Below are positions 1-12,643 of a stretch of 64,000 bases of DNA, one piece after another. Origin of the DNA: Mortierella sp. BCC40632 (lineage: Eukaryota; Mortierellomycota; Mortierellomycetes; Mortierellales; Mortierellaceae); contig WAEK01000002.1 of NCBI GenBank assembly GCA_011634665.1, forward strand, positions 484,501-548,500, given 5' to 3'. The stretch's first letter is position 1. Each line of letters opens with the position of its first letter. The notes under the pieces are model-generated. The model saw only the letters and a program-made list of their open reading frames with translations, searched no databases and had not been told where the DNA came from. A program made the position numbers and the translations under genes.

Positions 1-3000
1 CAGAATGGTCCCGCGTAAAGAAGGGTCTGGATAGCTTAATCAAGACTGAAACCGTACCCGAGAATGTCACCATCGGAACCTTGCGTCGCGACTCTGCCCA
101 GAGACAATCTTCCTCGGGAGATGTTACCGCTAGAGCCTCCCCTACTGATCCTGGACCAGGATTTCGACATCGTGATCATCAACGACATCAATCCTTGGAT
201 TCACCAACCGATGGGATGATTTCAGGAGGATTCAGTATCGAGAGTCCCGTGATTGTTCAGGAAGAAGAGGATCGACATGCTCGATTGAGTCATAAAGTAG
301 CCCGAACAAGGATCAAGGCTGCTCTGTATGAGTTTTATCGAAGTCTTGAAATGATCAAAAACTACAAGGTCCTGAACCAAACAGGGTTTGTCAAGATTCT
401 CAAGAAATTTGACAAGACTGCTCGATGGAAGGCTTCGAGGATCTTTTTGGTGTCCAAATTACGACCTGCTTATTTTATGTCTTCGTCAACCATCCAGAAT
501 TTGATTTCCGAGACGGAGAATATTTATATTGATTCGTTCGAAAAGGGACATCGTCGTCGAGGAATGGCTAAACTCAGGATACCAGACTCGAAAGGAAGGG
601 TGAGTGTGAACTTGGCTTCTACTGGGAGGGGAAAGGAGGGGGGGGAGGGGAGAAGAAGAAGAAGAATGACCCGAGACTTTTAAACTCAATTCCTTTCTTT
701 CTTTCTATATTTGGTTCGTTCTTTCTAGACACACCACTTGACAGCGACTAGAGTTGGACTTTATCTTGGATTGGCTGCACCTTTGCTCTTCCAGGGCGTC
801 CAAGCTGCATTCTCGGAGGACACTGCGGAAGAAATACCTTATTGGGACAGCCTGATGCTTGTCTACGCAGGACTCTTTTTGACGTTTATGTTTGCTTGTC
901 TCTTTGGTATCAACATGTATGTCTGGGCGAAATCTCGGATCAATTACAAGTTTATCTTTGAGTTTGACCCACGCGACAACCTCGATTTCCACGAGTATTT
1001 TGAGGTAATTGACCAACCAAAACGTGCTCTAAAAACAAACAAACAAACAAAAAAAAAAAAATCTCCAAAACTCACAACTGCTTCGGATTTTTTTTCCTCC
1101 TACCTCATATTTTTTTTGGATTTATAGGTTCCAGTTCTCTTCATCTTACTGCTGTCCTTGGCTGTGTACCTCGACTTTGGCTCTAAACTCACTCAACATG
1201 TCGCTACCGCCTATTGGCCATTGATCCTCATCTCCGTTACTGCCCTCATCCTCTTTTGTCCACTCCCAATCGCTCATGCCACCTCTCGACGATGGTTCAT
1301 TGCCAGTATTGGACGGATCATTGCCAGTGGTTATTATCGAGTCGAGTTTCGAGACTTCTTTTTGGCGGACGAAATGAATTCGTTGACGTATTCGATTGAA
1401 CAGTTTGAATTTGCGCTTTGCGCTTATTCTCATCGATGGACCGATGCAGGTGAGAGAATAATCTTTGTCTTATTCTCCCCCCCTCCTCCTCTTCCCTTGC
1501 ACCTGAGAGGGGACAAATGGGGGATACGACTCTTTATCTTATTGGACCTATCCTACGTTCTAGAGTTTGGATGCTAATTATTCCTCGATACTTGTATGTT
1601 TTGTTTTTGTTGACCTTGTCCTCTAGTGGGTCAAACGTGTGCAACGAGCCGGATCTGGTTGACACCGTTCTTAACAGCCCTCCCAGCATGGTTCCGATTC
1701 CTTCAATGTCTCCGTCGATACCACGACACACTCGAATGGTTCCCACATTTGATCAACGCTGGAAAATACACAGCCAGTCTTGTCAACATCTTTGTTTACT
1801 TTTCCTACCGATATTTTGGAGATTTTCGACTCAAAATCGCGTATATCTTGATCGCCACCGCGACGAGCATCTATACGTTTACTTGGGATGTCTATATGGA
1901 TTGGGGACTCTTCCGATTCGGAAAACGGGGTGGTGGTAGTTATGGTTACCCGTTTCTGAGACAAGAGTTGGTTTACACGAGGCCCTGGATCTATTATTTT
2001 GCCATCATTACCGACTTTTTGGGCCGGTTCTCGTGGATTGCTCGATTGATTCCAATGAACGTCAATGGATATATTCTTGCGTTCACTCTAGCATTTATCG
2101 AAGTCTTAAGGTATATATGATGGAGACTCTTCTTCTTCCTCTCCCTCCCCTCTTTACTTTTATCTTTATTTTTTTTTTTTTTTTTTTTTACCCCTTCGAT
2201 ACGCTAACACGGCTACCATATCAAACAAAAAAAAATAGACGATGGCAATGGAATTTCTTCCGACTCGAGAACGAACACTTGAACAACTGTGGTCAATTCC
2301 GTGCTATCAAGGATATCCCATTACCATTCCATATCCGTGTCGAGGACAAGTCTGATGACGAGGATTACGAAGAGGATTACGATGACAGGAACAATAATCA
2401 TGATGACAAGAACAGACGATCTATGCGTATGGAGGAAATTCATGAGGAACCCGGATTCGGTCATTACAACTCGAGCAACATTGTCGGTGGAGGAGGAGGA
2501 CCAATCCGATCTTCAGGATCATATGGAAGCCTAGGCATTTATTCCGACCAGAGTACTCATGGACTCTCTGAAGTCGCTGAAGAAAGTCGAGACTCGCTCG
2601 AGACAGAAGCCACTCGGGGCTCGGAGCCGTTGACAGAAGCATCCTCCAAGGCGGCGACAAGTCAATCGGGTTATGTCCCAGGACATGTCACCAACTTGGG
2701 ATCGACGCGTGCTACGCGGGCCAGTGCAAGTAGCGGTAGCAATCGGTCAAGAACGTTTGCCTACCGTGATTTAGAGGGTCGCCCTACCCGGAATGCTCAA
2801 GGACATCGCCCAGTCCGTCGTCAAATGAGTGAATCCAACATGTTTTCAAAGGCCCGAAGTAGTACCTTTGTTGATGCCGCTGTGGCCGAGGCAGGGTTCA
2901 AGAATGCACAACGGGAAGCGATCGAGTCCGAGGCCAGGAGGGCAAACAAGTTCTATGATCGTCGAGATTTCGATTCGAAATTGATTGAGACAGGAAGTAA

Positions 3001-3358
3001 GAACTCTTGGAAGGGCTTGATTGGACCTTCACTTCTCTTGGGCGGTGCATTGTCCATGCCAGCCTCGATGCATGGTCTGCAGTCGATGAGTACGAGTGGA
3101 ATGCAGAACAGTGGTAACGGAGCAGTGTACGATCAAGGCCAAATTGGAAGACGATCAGCATCTCATGGAGGTGGTGGCAGTGCTAGTGGCAGTGCCAGCG
3201 ATAATAGACTGAGGGGTCGTGCCCCACCAAGGAGGCAAGCAAGTATGGGAGCAAGAATGCGTAGTAGTATTTTTGGAAAAGCACGAAAAGATTCAGATTC
3301 TGATGACGATGACTCGGACGACGACTTTAACATACACGCCAACTATGATACTGAGTAA
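1..3358 (+). CDS. SYG1: XPR1/SYG1-family phosphate exporter, SPX and EXS domains (5' end outside window)
   Basis: This is the C-terminal part of an SPX-EXS membrane protein. The family exports inorganic phosphate, with SPX as inositol-pyrophosphate sensor. Visible exons: 1-599, 729-1004, 1128-1449, 1627-2110, 2239-3358; phases agree at every junction. Exon 1 carries the end of the SPX domain ([20 protein letters not shown], then a KFDK segment). Exons 2-4 encode hydrophobic segments and the EXS core, with [21 protein letters not shown] and a [14 protein letters not shown] motif running across the last intron. The last exon adds about 350 residues of Ser/Gly/Asp-rich cytoplasmic tail that ends in an acidic run. 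The N-terminal SPX start lies upstream of base 1. The tail is longer than in animal XPR1, which is common in fungal Syg1 proteins. Family assignment is firm; the transported ion is inferred from the family. Confidence 0.93.
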
Positions 3359-4096
3359 TACAGTAATTCTTTAAACAGGATAGATAGAATATCAATAGGA
3401 GATCTTGTAGAAGTTCTGGGTGTAGAAGACTAAAGAAACAGAAGAGCTTCAGTTCTCTTGCATGTCTAGACAATGGACAATTTCGACCCTTTTATGGTGG
3501 GGAGCGGTGGCACATGATGAAGCAGATGGAGAGTGTTGACACTTTACTTGGTTGCCGTAAATATGAAGATTCTTCATCTCGACTCTTTTCCAGTCTCACT
3601 AGATCTTTTCTCTAGAGTGAAATCTCGTCTCTCTCCTTACTGCGTTTCTTCCCTGATGGATTGCTACTTTTAGTGGGTGTGGGACCATGGATTTGTACCC
3701 TGCACAAAAAGAGGAGGGAAAGGGCTATCAATTGAAGGAGAATTCTCGGTGGCCCACCCTTTTTTTTTTTTTTTTTATCATTGCCATCTCTCTTTGTCCT
3801 TCCCGAACCCAACGATAGGAGTCATGTTAGGAGAATGCTCTGTTCGATAGAGCGAGGGAGAGAAACGGAGAGAGCACGAGAATGATGAAGTAGATGAGAT
3901 GTAGAGAGAGAGAGAGAGAGCGAGCGACACGAGTGGATCTATAATTCCGCCAATTCGATCCATGTTTTCCGTTCTCCTCTGCTCTCTCTCCCTCTCTCTC
4001 CTAAGTAGTCTCTCCCAAATTCTTGGCTAAGCACTGGACCGGTAAAAAAAAAATATACAGAATAATGATTTTTTTTTTTCATACTTTTCTTTTTAT
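3359..4096. other. Convergent intergenic spacer
   Basis: This spacer lies between the 3' ends of the phosphate exporter (+) and the VAP-like gene (-). It holds a T-run near 3760-3777, a short GA tract at about 3903-3920 and an A-run near 4044. I see no supported gene. The only regulatory-looking sequence is a reverse-strand AATAAA at 4092-4097 next to the stop of the VAP-like gene. Confidence 0.6.
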
Positions 4097-6356
4097 TCAC
4101 AAAAGAGTAGTTTTGACGATCCTCAAGTCCTCGTATTCGTGACCACGATAGACCCATTCAAGTGAAGGAAAAACAAAAAATCCGATTACTAAACAGATCA
4201 CAATCATCAATAACTGTGTCCTTGAATGGGGAGGCAAAACCAGACCTATCCCCTCCAGAAACTCCCCAATCTGTTGACCATACCCAGAACCACACCCTGT
4301 CATCCTCTGAAACGTGGATTCGATTCGGATGGCCCTTCCTTGGATCGGAACTGCCTTGGTGGGACATATGGATTCTTCGGGTATAACAGATGTCATCAGC
4401 AAGTTCTTTCCTGGTATTGCTGTTCGTCCATGACTATGGCTGTTGGGCGGTCCTGACCAGATCGGTTTGTCGAAACTGACTCTCCGTGAGGACATGGGTG
4501 AGGAAGATGTAGTTGAGGCACTCGTTGGTGTATCAGGCGATACGGATCGTGACCTCGAATGGAACAAAGTAGGGTAATGCGATGATGACGAAGCAATATG
4601 AGAAGAAGCACTACTCATAGAACTGATCGAAAGTCGTTTGGAGGCAGATCCGGCGGATGGATTTGAAGGCCGTGTCGCCTCCATATGTTGCCATCGTTCA
4701 TAGATCCTCCGTCCATTGTAATGGGACTCCTGTTGTTCTTGGCTGGATGGATGGAACATAGGTCCTTCCGAGTGACCACTATCCATTGACCCCCGAGGAT
4801 ATATCCTGGACGTAGAAGATGAAGTAGAAGAGGAGGACATGGCTCCGGCATCCTCTTCATGGTCATGGATGGTGAGCACTGAAAGCGCTGTGCATTGCAG
4901 AACGTCTTCGCAAAGTCGAGTAGAGTTTATCCTCTTCCACTATCGGTTTGTGTAGAAAAGAAGAGCGAGTTAAATTAGTCATCCGGATTGGGAGTGAATT
5001 TCCTTCTTGGAGAGAAAATTCAAAAGGTGGGTGTTGGTCACTCACAGACACCTGGGTCAGAGACTGACTCTCTGTTTCCGTCAAAGCAACACTCTGTAAT
5101 AGGAACCGGTCCTGAGGACTAATCCAGCCTTCCGCTCTAACTATAGAGTTTCAACAAATAGACCATTCAACAAAAAAGTCAGATAACAACAGAGTTAGCT
5201 CAATGAATATCCAGGAAGAGGAGGGCGGGTCTGGCCTCTATGTTAGGGATATCCAATGGCTTCTGGCAGAACTACCACGATGGATTACCAGTGACTCGGA
5301 TGGATTGACCGGCATCAATGATGCCGAGGACAGGCTTGACGCTATACTTTTTCGGGGCATTCGTCTTGAATTTGAAGCCAATGGGGGTTTCTGTCAGGTT
5401 CGTGAGCCTGACCTTGGAAACATAGCCTGGTGATACTCTGGATGCTAATCCATTTGGGTACAGGAGACAAGAAACCGAAAGGTTAACTTTTAGAGGTTCA
5501 GGTAGAAATAAGAATGAATGATTTGCCGTACAATGGCTGACCATTCATGTAGATCCGTGGAGACACATGGCAACCCTTGTGCCCCTTCTCCTTCTTCCTA
5601 GAGCGTCTCTCTCGCCCTCCGTGTCTTCCTATCCTCGTTGTCATCTCTGCTCGTGTCCACGTTCTCCATCTCTAAGCGTTCTGAGCTTCGCGTTGTATTA
5701 TTTTCTTTTCCTTTTTTTTTTTTGCGAACCAATCCTACTTTGGGCCTGTGGGGTCGTGGGTAGGTGGGGAGTAGAGAGGGGGACGAAACGGGGTATCTTT
5801 CCTCTGCACGCGCCATCTCACTTCCTCCGAAGCCCTGCAGTCAAAAAAACGGGCCCTTCTTCCTGCGCCGTGCACATGCCAACGCGGAGACGGAGAAAGA
5901 GAGTGAGCGAAATAGAGCGAGAGCGAGAGAGAGAGATTGGAGGAATGACCTGTGCGCAATGAGAGCCAACCAACCGTGCACGCTTCTCAGCCTTTTTTTT
6001 TTTTTTTTTTTTTTTTTTTGGTCATCGATCCTCAGTTTGAGACACCTTTCCTTTGCTGGGAACATTTGATTTCCCTTTTTTTTTTCTCTTTTATGAAAAC
6101 TTCGCCATTGAGAGACGAGAAGCTATCCGTCATCTCGCGGCAAGTTGTCATGCCCCGGGGAAGGAGAGTGAGAAGGGGAAGGAAGATGAGGAAGAAGCTG
6201 CTGCTCCAGAAAGGATGTGACATGGAGCAAACAAATGGGTCGACAAAGGACTGACGGACGGTATTCGACTAGGGGGGAAGGAGGAAGAGGAGAGAAGTTG
6301 GGAATTTCTGAACCACACCCGTTTCTTTTCTTACATCAAGAGGAAAGGACCCCACC

Positions 6357-6399
<43 letters not shown>

Positions 6400-6674
6400 A
6401 ATCTATCTACCTGTCTCGCTATCTTCATCTCTCTTCTCTTCATTCCATGTTTCTGGGGGGCTGTCTCTTCTCCCGACAGAACAACTTTTTTTACTTCGTC
6501 CCCTCTCCTTTCTCCCCCTATTCGGGAGAGACCATGGATAAGAGACTCTTGTAAAAAGAAAAAAGAAGAGTCATCGTGTTCTCTCTTACCAGTGAACTGA
6601 AAATTCGCAGGATTGATCTGAACAAGACGATGATTATGGTTCGAGTCGTGGTCGTCGTGATGGTCGGTATCCAT
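4097..6674 (-). CDS. VAP/Scs2-like MSP-domain protein, tail-anchored in the ER
   Basis: VAP proteins sit in the ER membrane and bind FFAT-motif partners at contact sites. Proposed exons (minus): 6674-6590, 5426-5289, 5140-5046, 4939-4097; the total is 1161 nt or 386 residues, with phases agreeing. The MSP domain runs over the first three exons: LVQINPANFQFTG, SKVRLTNLTETPIGFKFK, NAPKKYSVKP, GIIDAGQ, then PQDRFLLQSVAL. It closes at the start of exon 4 with WKRINSTRLCEDV. A serine-rich linker of about 200 residues follows, then one C-terminal membrane segment (LLMIVICLVIGFFVF) before a short tail. The first intron is long (1163 nt). Joined this way, the domain lacks roughly 5-7 residues after FQFTG compared with usual VAPs, so a tiny extra exon or a different acceptor is possible. 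The MSP and anchor assignments are strong; the first junction is moderate. Confidence 0.82.
5427..6589 (-). other. Long first intron of the VAP-like gene
   Basis: This 1163-nt gap is bounded by a GTAAGAG donor after FQFT and an ACCAG acceptor before the segment containing YVSKVRLTN. It contains a T-run at about 5993-6019, a CT microsatellite at 6361-6394 and GA-rich stretches. It is an order of magnitude longer than most introns in this window. I see no independent gene in it. Confidence 0.5.
6361..6394. repeat. (CT)n microsatellite
   Basis: Near-perfect CT dinucleotide run of about 17 units, inside the proposed first intron of the VAP-like gene. Confidence 0.9.
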
Positions 6675-7627
6675 GTTGGAATGTAGCGCCGATAGAAGAT
6701 TGATATGGGGTTGTGGAGGATGTAGACACAGCAGGTATTGTATGTGCTTTTTCTGTATTGGAGCTGCAGTTGCCCGTTGGAGGAGAGAGACAAAGGATGC
6801 ACAGACCGTTGCTTTTTTTTTTTAGGGTAAAAAGGCGTTTGTGGACAGAAGAAAGAAGCGTGTGTGGACCAAAGGCAAAAGGCGTGCGAGTGAACTGGCA
6901 AGAGTAAAGGAACAGGAGTAGAAGCAACGAAAAAAAAAAAAAAAAAAAGAAAGAGTGGGGAGTGGAGTCGTGGAGTAAAAAAAAAAATGGACGGTTGTGT
7001 GGGATGGGCGGGAATGTTCAAGAGGTGAAGAGAGGATGTGATGCAGACAAGTTGTGCACTTTTCAGCTATCGGGCGAAGGGTTCTCTGCATTATTTATAC
7101 GTCCGCAAAGGTTCATAGGCCATTGCGCGCACGGGTGAAGGATCGGAAGAGCATCGCCCCCGGGTGGACGACAGCGAAGATTCAGGCGTGAGTCGGGAAA
7201 CAAGACCCCGTCACCTGGGGGAGGGGGGTTGGACAAAGGGGAAGGGGAGGAAAGAGAACTCTCCTCTGTCTCAGCATCATGGCTACCCGCTCCCGTCTAT
7301 GACCTCTCCCCCTCACGCTCTTTCGTCATCGCCAATTTGGTTTGGATCAAGCCGCTAGCACAGGAATGCAATTGCCTAGCAAGCAGCCTGGGGCCAAGGA
7401 GAAGAAGAGTCTCCTGTTCATGGAGACCCAGGAGCCTGTGGTTTTTTTTCCCCATGCTTGTTTATGGCTGCCTGCTATAAAACTCATTTATGCAATAGTT
7501 GCCCATCCATTTGCCTGGGTCTGGGCACTCGCTGCACTCGCTGGGAAGAGAAGAAGAGACTCTGCCCTGATATCCTCCTTATGCTCCGGTGTGGCCCTGA
7601 GGATCCCAGGGTTGTCTCTCTCTGAAA

Positions 7628-7660
<33 letters not shown>

Positions 7661-8720
7661 AAGAGCCATGGGTGGTCGTGCTCTTAGTCCTCGCTTTCTT
7701 TGAAGCGATGCCAAGAGTCCCAGGAATAGGGGAGAGTAGAAAGACAAAGAGGTTGTTGAAAAGGAGACCTCTACTTTGCTCAGGTCCACCCCACTTGATT
7801 CCAGACGGTCCTCGCCTTGTGTCCTCTTCTCATGCCCTGTGCGGCAGCAGCAACGGCGACTCGATCGTCTCTCGGCGTGGCTTGCGAAGAAGAGGTTGAT
7901 TTTAGGAAGGCTTTGTTGACAACAAAAATCAGCCCCATAAATAGAGATCTCGCTCTGTGCAATCTTTTTTTTTGATCTTTATTCCTCTCCATCTTCGTCA
8001 CCCTACTCTAGCAGATGTTCTTCCACTGTGATGTAGGGTAAAGGATGGCGACAGATCATTCCGCCATACACTCTATCCATCCTTCGCTTCCTTGCTCCCA
8101 CTCCTTTACCTCTTTTTCCCACTCCCTTTCAGGGGTGCCCATCCAATTCACATTTTCTTATTACCTTACCTGAAAACGCTCTGTATGCGATCCCACAACC
8201 ACCTGATAAAAGAAGATTCCCAAAGCAAAGAGAATCAAGATTACAGTGTCGATAGGATACAGAGATGACCAACGATCTGATCAAAAGTTTCTTTTGATTG
8301 GATCTAGTACTCATCTCTCTTCCTTTTGATCATTTTCTTTTTTTCTCTAAGCTTTGTTCTTCATTTATCAGGAAGGAAGAGGTCTCGACACAGAGTTATT
8401 ATCTGGCTTTGGAAACAGAGGTGTGGGATGGCGTGCTCCTAGGGAGAAGGGATAGAGTGAAAAGGGGAAGTGGACCTGGAATATAGCCAAGGTGGAAAGG
8501 AGCGTTGGTGGTGTCTTTGCAGTCTAATCGTACTGGCTTTGATTGCTAGTGCGGTATATTGGAAAGAAACATACCCCTTCTTTTTTTATCTTTATCAAAG
8601 CAAAAGTGTGTGTGTGAAGGGGACGAGAATTGAGGGCCCGGGAGGACAAAGATGAAGTGGAATTGCGTGTCTTGGTTTCTGTTGTTGTTTTTTTTTTTTA
8701 TTCTTACTAGAGTGCAGATG
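6675..8720. other. 2-kb spacer upstream of the VAP-like gene
   Basis: This lies between the start of the VAP-like gene and the 3' end of PRP4, both on the minus strand. It contains an A-run near 6929-6948, a TATTTATA element at about 7092-7099, a GA tract at about 7638-7662 and T-runs. No complete gene is supported. One stretch (minus 8276-8170) reads as a possible spliced exon encoding a membrane segment and is reported as a finding. Confidence 0.5.
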
Positions 8721-9701
8721 CTAGTAATCCGCTGCCTCCGGTGCCCAGAGTTTGAAGGTCCTGTCAAATCCACAAGAGCCAATAAACCGGCCATCGTTGG
8801 AAATATCGACCCCCATCACCTTACCAGTGTGACCTACAAGACTCTTTTGCAACTTCCAGTCATCTGCACTCCAGACCTTGATCGTTCCATCAAAACTGCA
8901 GCTGCTTAGATACAATCCATTCTTGCTCGGCCGTGCCTCGCCATCCACTGCCATTGTCGAGTCTGTTTGAGAGTCTGCCAACTCAGCTGGGAGTCCTGAG
9001 AAGAACCTTAGGTCTGATACCAAGTTGGTATGTGCTGGGATCGAGTGAATGGATCGCAACGTACGCAGATCCCAGATGCGGATTGAATTATCAGCGCTAC
9101 CAGTTGCAATCTGGTATCCGTTTGGCGAGAAATCGATTCCATAAATATCTCCTACATGACCTTCCATAGTCAATGCTGAGCGTCCCGTCCGAAGATCCCA
9201 GACACGACCGATCGCATCCAGTCCTCCTGTCGCCACAAGAGATCCATCGCACTGGAAACCAATCGCATAAACCTCACGTGAATGACCGCGTTGAGTCAAG
9301 AGCTCCGCACCCTTTTCAACATCCCAGAATCGCCATGTGCCGTCGTATCCCGCACTGCCCAAATATTGACCGGTCGGATGAAATCCAATGCGAGCCACTC
9401 TTGCCTCATGCCCTTCTAAAGTTCGGATCGGGGTCTCGCTATCATTGTAGTCAATAGTATAAAGGGGTGTTAGTAAATGTCGAGGTTGCCCATTGATATT
9501 CATTTTTAGACTCTGATCCGGATCAAGAAGAGTTTGGCGGTACCTTTCTAATGACCAAAGATGAACCTTGCCCTCTGAACCACTCGATGCAAGATTCACA
9601 GCTCCACGATCCTGCGAAATATGTGCCTTTGGATGCCACCTCAATCCTCCAATCTTGTCCGTATGTCCTATAAAATCAAGCAGTTAGTTCTAAAGTCCAA
9701 A

Positions 9702-9733
<32 letters not shown>

Positions 9734-11307
9734 AGCGAATCGAATTGCTAATGGCTATGTGTCAACACAATCGACAAGAGCATAAAAGGCTCATTACCTC
9801 GAAGTGTCTGGACAAGTTTGGACTCTGGTACACTCCAGATTTTGCACAGTCCTCCAGCAGATCCTGTTGCCAAAAAATTGCTATCGGGTGAAAACGCACA
9901 CTGTGAGAGAGGTCGATCGTCGCCAATCTGAGATGAATAGTTGGCGTAGCTCTATTTGTAAGAAAGCGCGTTTTTTTTTTTCATCAGGAAAATGGTTAGG
10001 ATTTCGCCATGATTGACCAAAATAAGAACATTCCAGGAACAAAGTATAAAAAAAAAAAAGAAAAGGATCATACTCTGAGCTTGTCAAATTCCTCTGCTCG
10101 CATAGACTTGAATTTGGCAACCGATATCTGATTCTCCTCGGCCTGTTGTGCAACTCTTTCCGCGGCTCTATTGGCGTGTTTGTTTTTAAAAGAAAAAGAA
10201 AATGAAGATCAGCATGGTGACAAGGGATCAGATTCCATGGGTTGTCCTTCTGTGACTTTGGATCAATCGCCATGATTGTTTTGCGCACCTTAGTAAAGAC
10301 GAACGAGCAATGTCTCGCCTTGCTTGCAAGAGGCTGTCAGTTCCAGGAGTATATACCTCTTCCTATGAAAAAACCATCCAGAGGTTCCATGACAGTCAGA
10401 TCATTGTAGCTAATATGTGAAAAACGACTAAAAAAAAGGGAGAGTTTCGAGAACAAATGTGATACTTCTTTTGTTCCATATGAGCTTACTTCTTCGTCAG
10501 ATTCGCCTTCTTTCTCCTCATCAGACTCCATTAATTCATCGCCATCGGCTCCTGCATCCTTGGCCATCAATTCCCTTAGACGAGTACGTCGGTCAAAGTT
10601 CTGTTCAAATGAGAAAGCGAATTAATCATTGCTCCACGGGGAAATGGGATCGGAAGGGACCAAAAAAAAAGACAGCATGAAAATTAAAAGATCCTTACAT
10701 CTTCGGCAAACAAACAGACAGGTTCGCCCATCTCCCGCAACTTTTCCCTGACTTTCTTGTCCTCTGTGGGGACAGCAATGGTTCGAGCACGTTTCCGCCG
10801 TTCAAACATCTCGAGCATATCCATGTGCTGTTCTCTTGCCCGCTTGGACGAGTCTGACACTTCATACTTGTCATCTAACTCTAATAGCGATATTACACGT
10901 CATAGGGAAAATAAAAAGAAAAAGAAAAGGAAAGAGTCGATGAGCGGATCATGATCGGCAACTGAGTAGAAAGAAGAAGAAGAAAGGCTCTAGTTGGCCT
11001 ATCCAACAATGGAGGCGTTCGCCTTGTCCACAACATCTACAATCTACAGTCCTCAGTCCCTGATAGGTTTCCGTAGGTAAACTGTCCCATGATTTGTGGC
11101 ATAGTCATACGCCAGCAAAAAACCCTTACTGAGCTCGTCCAAGGTCTTGCCCTGGGTCGTAGTAGGAGTAACTGATCCAGCTGATGGTGATGCAGCAGCA
11201 TTAGCTGTAGCGGCAGCGGCAGCAGCCTGTCTGTTCCGAGCCTCGACAGTCTCGAGCGATCCAAAGTGAATTCGCCCTCCTGATGGCTTTCCATTCGTGC
11301 CGTCCAT
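8721..11307 (-). CDS. PRP4: U4/U6 snRNP protein Prp4 (WD40 splicing factor)
   Basis: Prp4 is a structural subunit of the U4/U6 di-snRNP and acts in the nucleus in spliceosome assembly. Exons (minus): 11307-11130, 10880-10699, 10600-10490, 10362-10289, 10167-10074, 9951-9798, 9667-8721; 1740 nt, 579 residues, all phases consistent. The N-terminus has the Prp4 signature RIHFGSLE, then a basic helix ([18 protein letters not shown]) and [12 protein letters not shown]. The C-terminal half is a WD40 propeller of about seven repeats, for example [29 protein letters not shown]-type ends, and a final [12 protein letters not shown]. Length and domain order match the family. One repeat carries a longer loop ([15 protein letters not shown] region). 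The assignment is secure. Confidence 0.96.
9699..9725. repeat. Poly-A/T homopolymer in a PRP4 intron
   Basis: A run of 27 A on the plus strand. On the coding strand it is a T-run about 30 nt upstream of the acceptor of the last PRP4 intron, so it doubles as a polypyrimidine tract. Confidence 0.9.
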
Positions 11308-11803
11308 GATGCAAGAGAGAGAGAAAAAGAGGAAAAGAAAGAGAAAGAGAGAAAGGCAGAGTCGAGGCCTTTCTTAACGGTCGCAGGAATGAATTGATGC
11401 TGTGAAATGCAGCTTGTAGTCCTCGTCTCTCTTTTTTCTTTTTCTTAGAGGCGCGTTACTCTTTTTTTTAAACCAGCCTTCTGTGGCCTGGGTGGCTTGT
11501 CGATATCGGGCAAAAAAAATGAAGAACAGACTCAGAGACTCTCTCGGAGGAAAGTGTCGCCAAAATTCAAGACAGAGAGACAGAGAGGGTGTGCTGTGCG
11601 ACGAACAGCCAAGAGAGAAAAAAAGAAAAAGAAAAACAAGAATAACATCTTCTTCCCCAGCAAACATGGTAAGGATGCAGCTCCAGAGTCTTGGAACAAA
11701 GTTTCACTTTAATACTGAATTGGAGGAGGCGAGCATTAGCTCAAAAGGTTCTAAGAGGAGAGAGTGGAGGGTAGGAGGGGGAAAGTTGAAATAACTATAA
11801 CGC
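11308..11803. other. Spacer between COX12 and PRP4
   Basis: 496 bp separate two minus-strand genes. It contains purine-rich stretches (GAGA and AAGAAAAAG types) and a short T-run near 11461. It should hold the PRP4 promoter and the COX12 3' end. I see no gene. Confidence 0.5.
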
Positions 11804-12643
11804 TTAGAGGGTCAACTTGGTAGGGAATGTGCCTTCCTCGCGCTGCTCCTCCCACTTGGAGATCTATTCAAGTAATGCATAGGCAAGAAAGCGGGATTCA
11901 AGAGGTTAGATACAAAGTAAAAATGGGCCAACGCGTGCTCATGTTGCGCATTCTACAAAAAGAAAACGAGTCCGTTCCAACAAAGCCATTCTATCTTGCG
12001 CCCAAAGGTAAGAACAGAAGAGAGAACAACGAGAAGAAGAAAAAAGGGTAGCAAGACATACCCATTCGACGGGGCACAAGCTGTTGAAAGCCTTCTTGAA
12101 GTCCTGGCAGGGAGTAAACTCCTCACCACGGGCGCTGACGCACTTGTAGTAGTCAACGAAGTTCTGCCAGCAGTGCTTGGTCTGGTTGGTGTTGGGGAAG
12201 CGGGCATCGAAGCCGACTAATGGGAAAAAGAGGAGGAATAGATACAGATTATGTGTTAACGACGCGCTAAGGAGGATGGAACAAGATATGAACGACTGCT
12301 CTCCGGAAGTGCTGTGATTGGATGGGCCGAATGTCGCATGATGAGGTGAAATAAATGTTTGATTGCGATTGCATGTCTGCAGAGACGCTTCGAAAATGAT
12401 AAAAACCGAAATCCGAGAGTATCCGGACATATTCCTCCATGATGATCCGAAGGTGTGCTGGGGGACAGTATTGGCGCGTGCTTTTTTTTTTTTTTTTTTG
12501 CTTCAGGTGATGGAGCAAAGTGTCGAGCAAGAGGGATGATGAAGCCGAGAGAAGCTATACTCCTGCAAAATAGATAACAGGACAGCACTCAGAAAGGATC
12601 AAAGACGAGTTTACGCACCAGTCTTAATCTCAACGTCAGACAT
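11804..12643 (-). CDS. COX12: Cytochrome c oxidase subunit VIb (Cox12)
   Basis: Cox12 is a small intermembrane-space subunit of respiratory complex IV with a twin CX9C fold. Exons (minus): 12643-12619, 12216-12062, 11863-11804; 240 nt, 79 residues. The protein begins MSDVEIKTG. It then reads VGFDARFPNTNQTKHCWQNF, VDYYKCV and PCQDFKKAFNSLCPVEW, and the last exon gives ISKWEEQREEGTFPTKLTL. The cysteine spacings (CWQNFVDYYKC, CQDFKKAFNSLC) show the twin CX9C/CX10C arrangement. Length is normal for the family. The first coding exon is only 25 nt and the first intron is 402 nt. No targeting peptide is seen, as expected for a Mia40-type import substrate. Confidence 0.96.

Noticed and set aside
8470..8655. 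Plus-strand frame with a membrane-like stretch (LCSLIVLALIASAVYW)
   Set aside because: Single short frame ending in low-complexity sequence, no supporting exons; weaker than the minus-strand exon candidate nearby.
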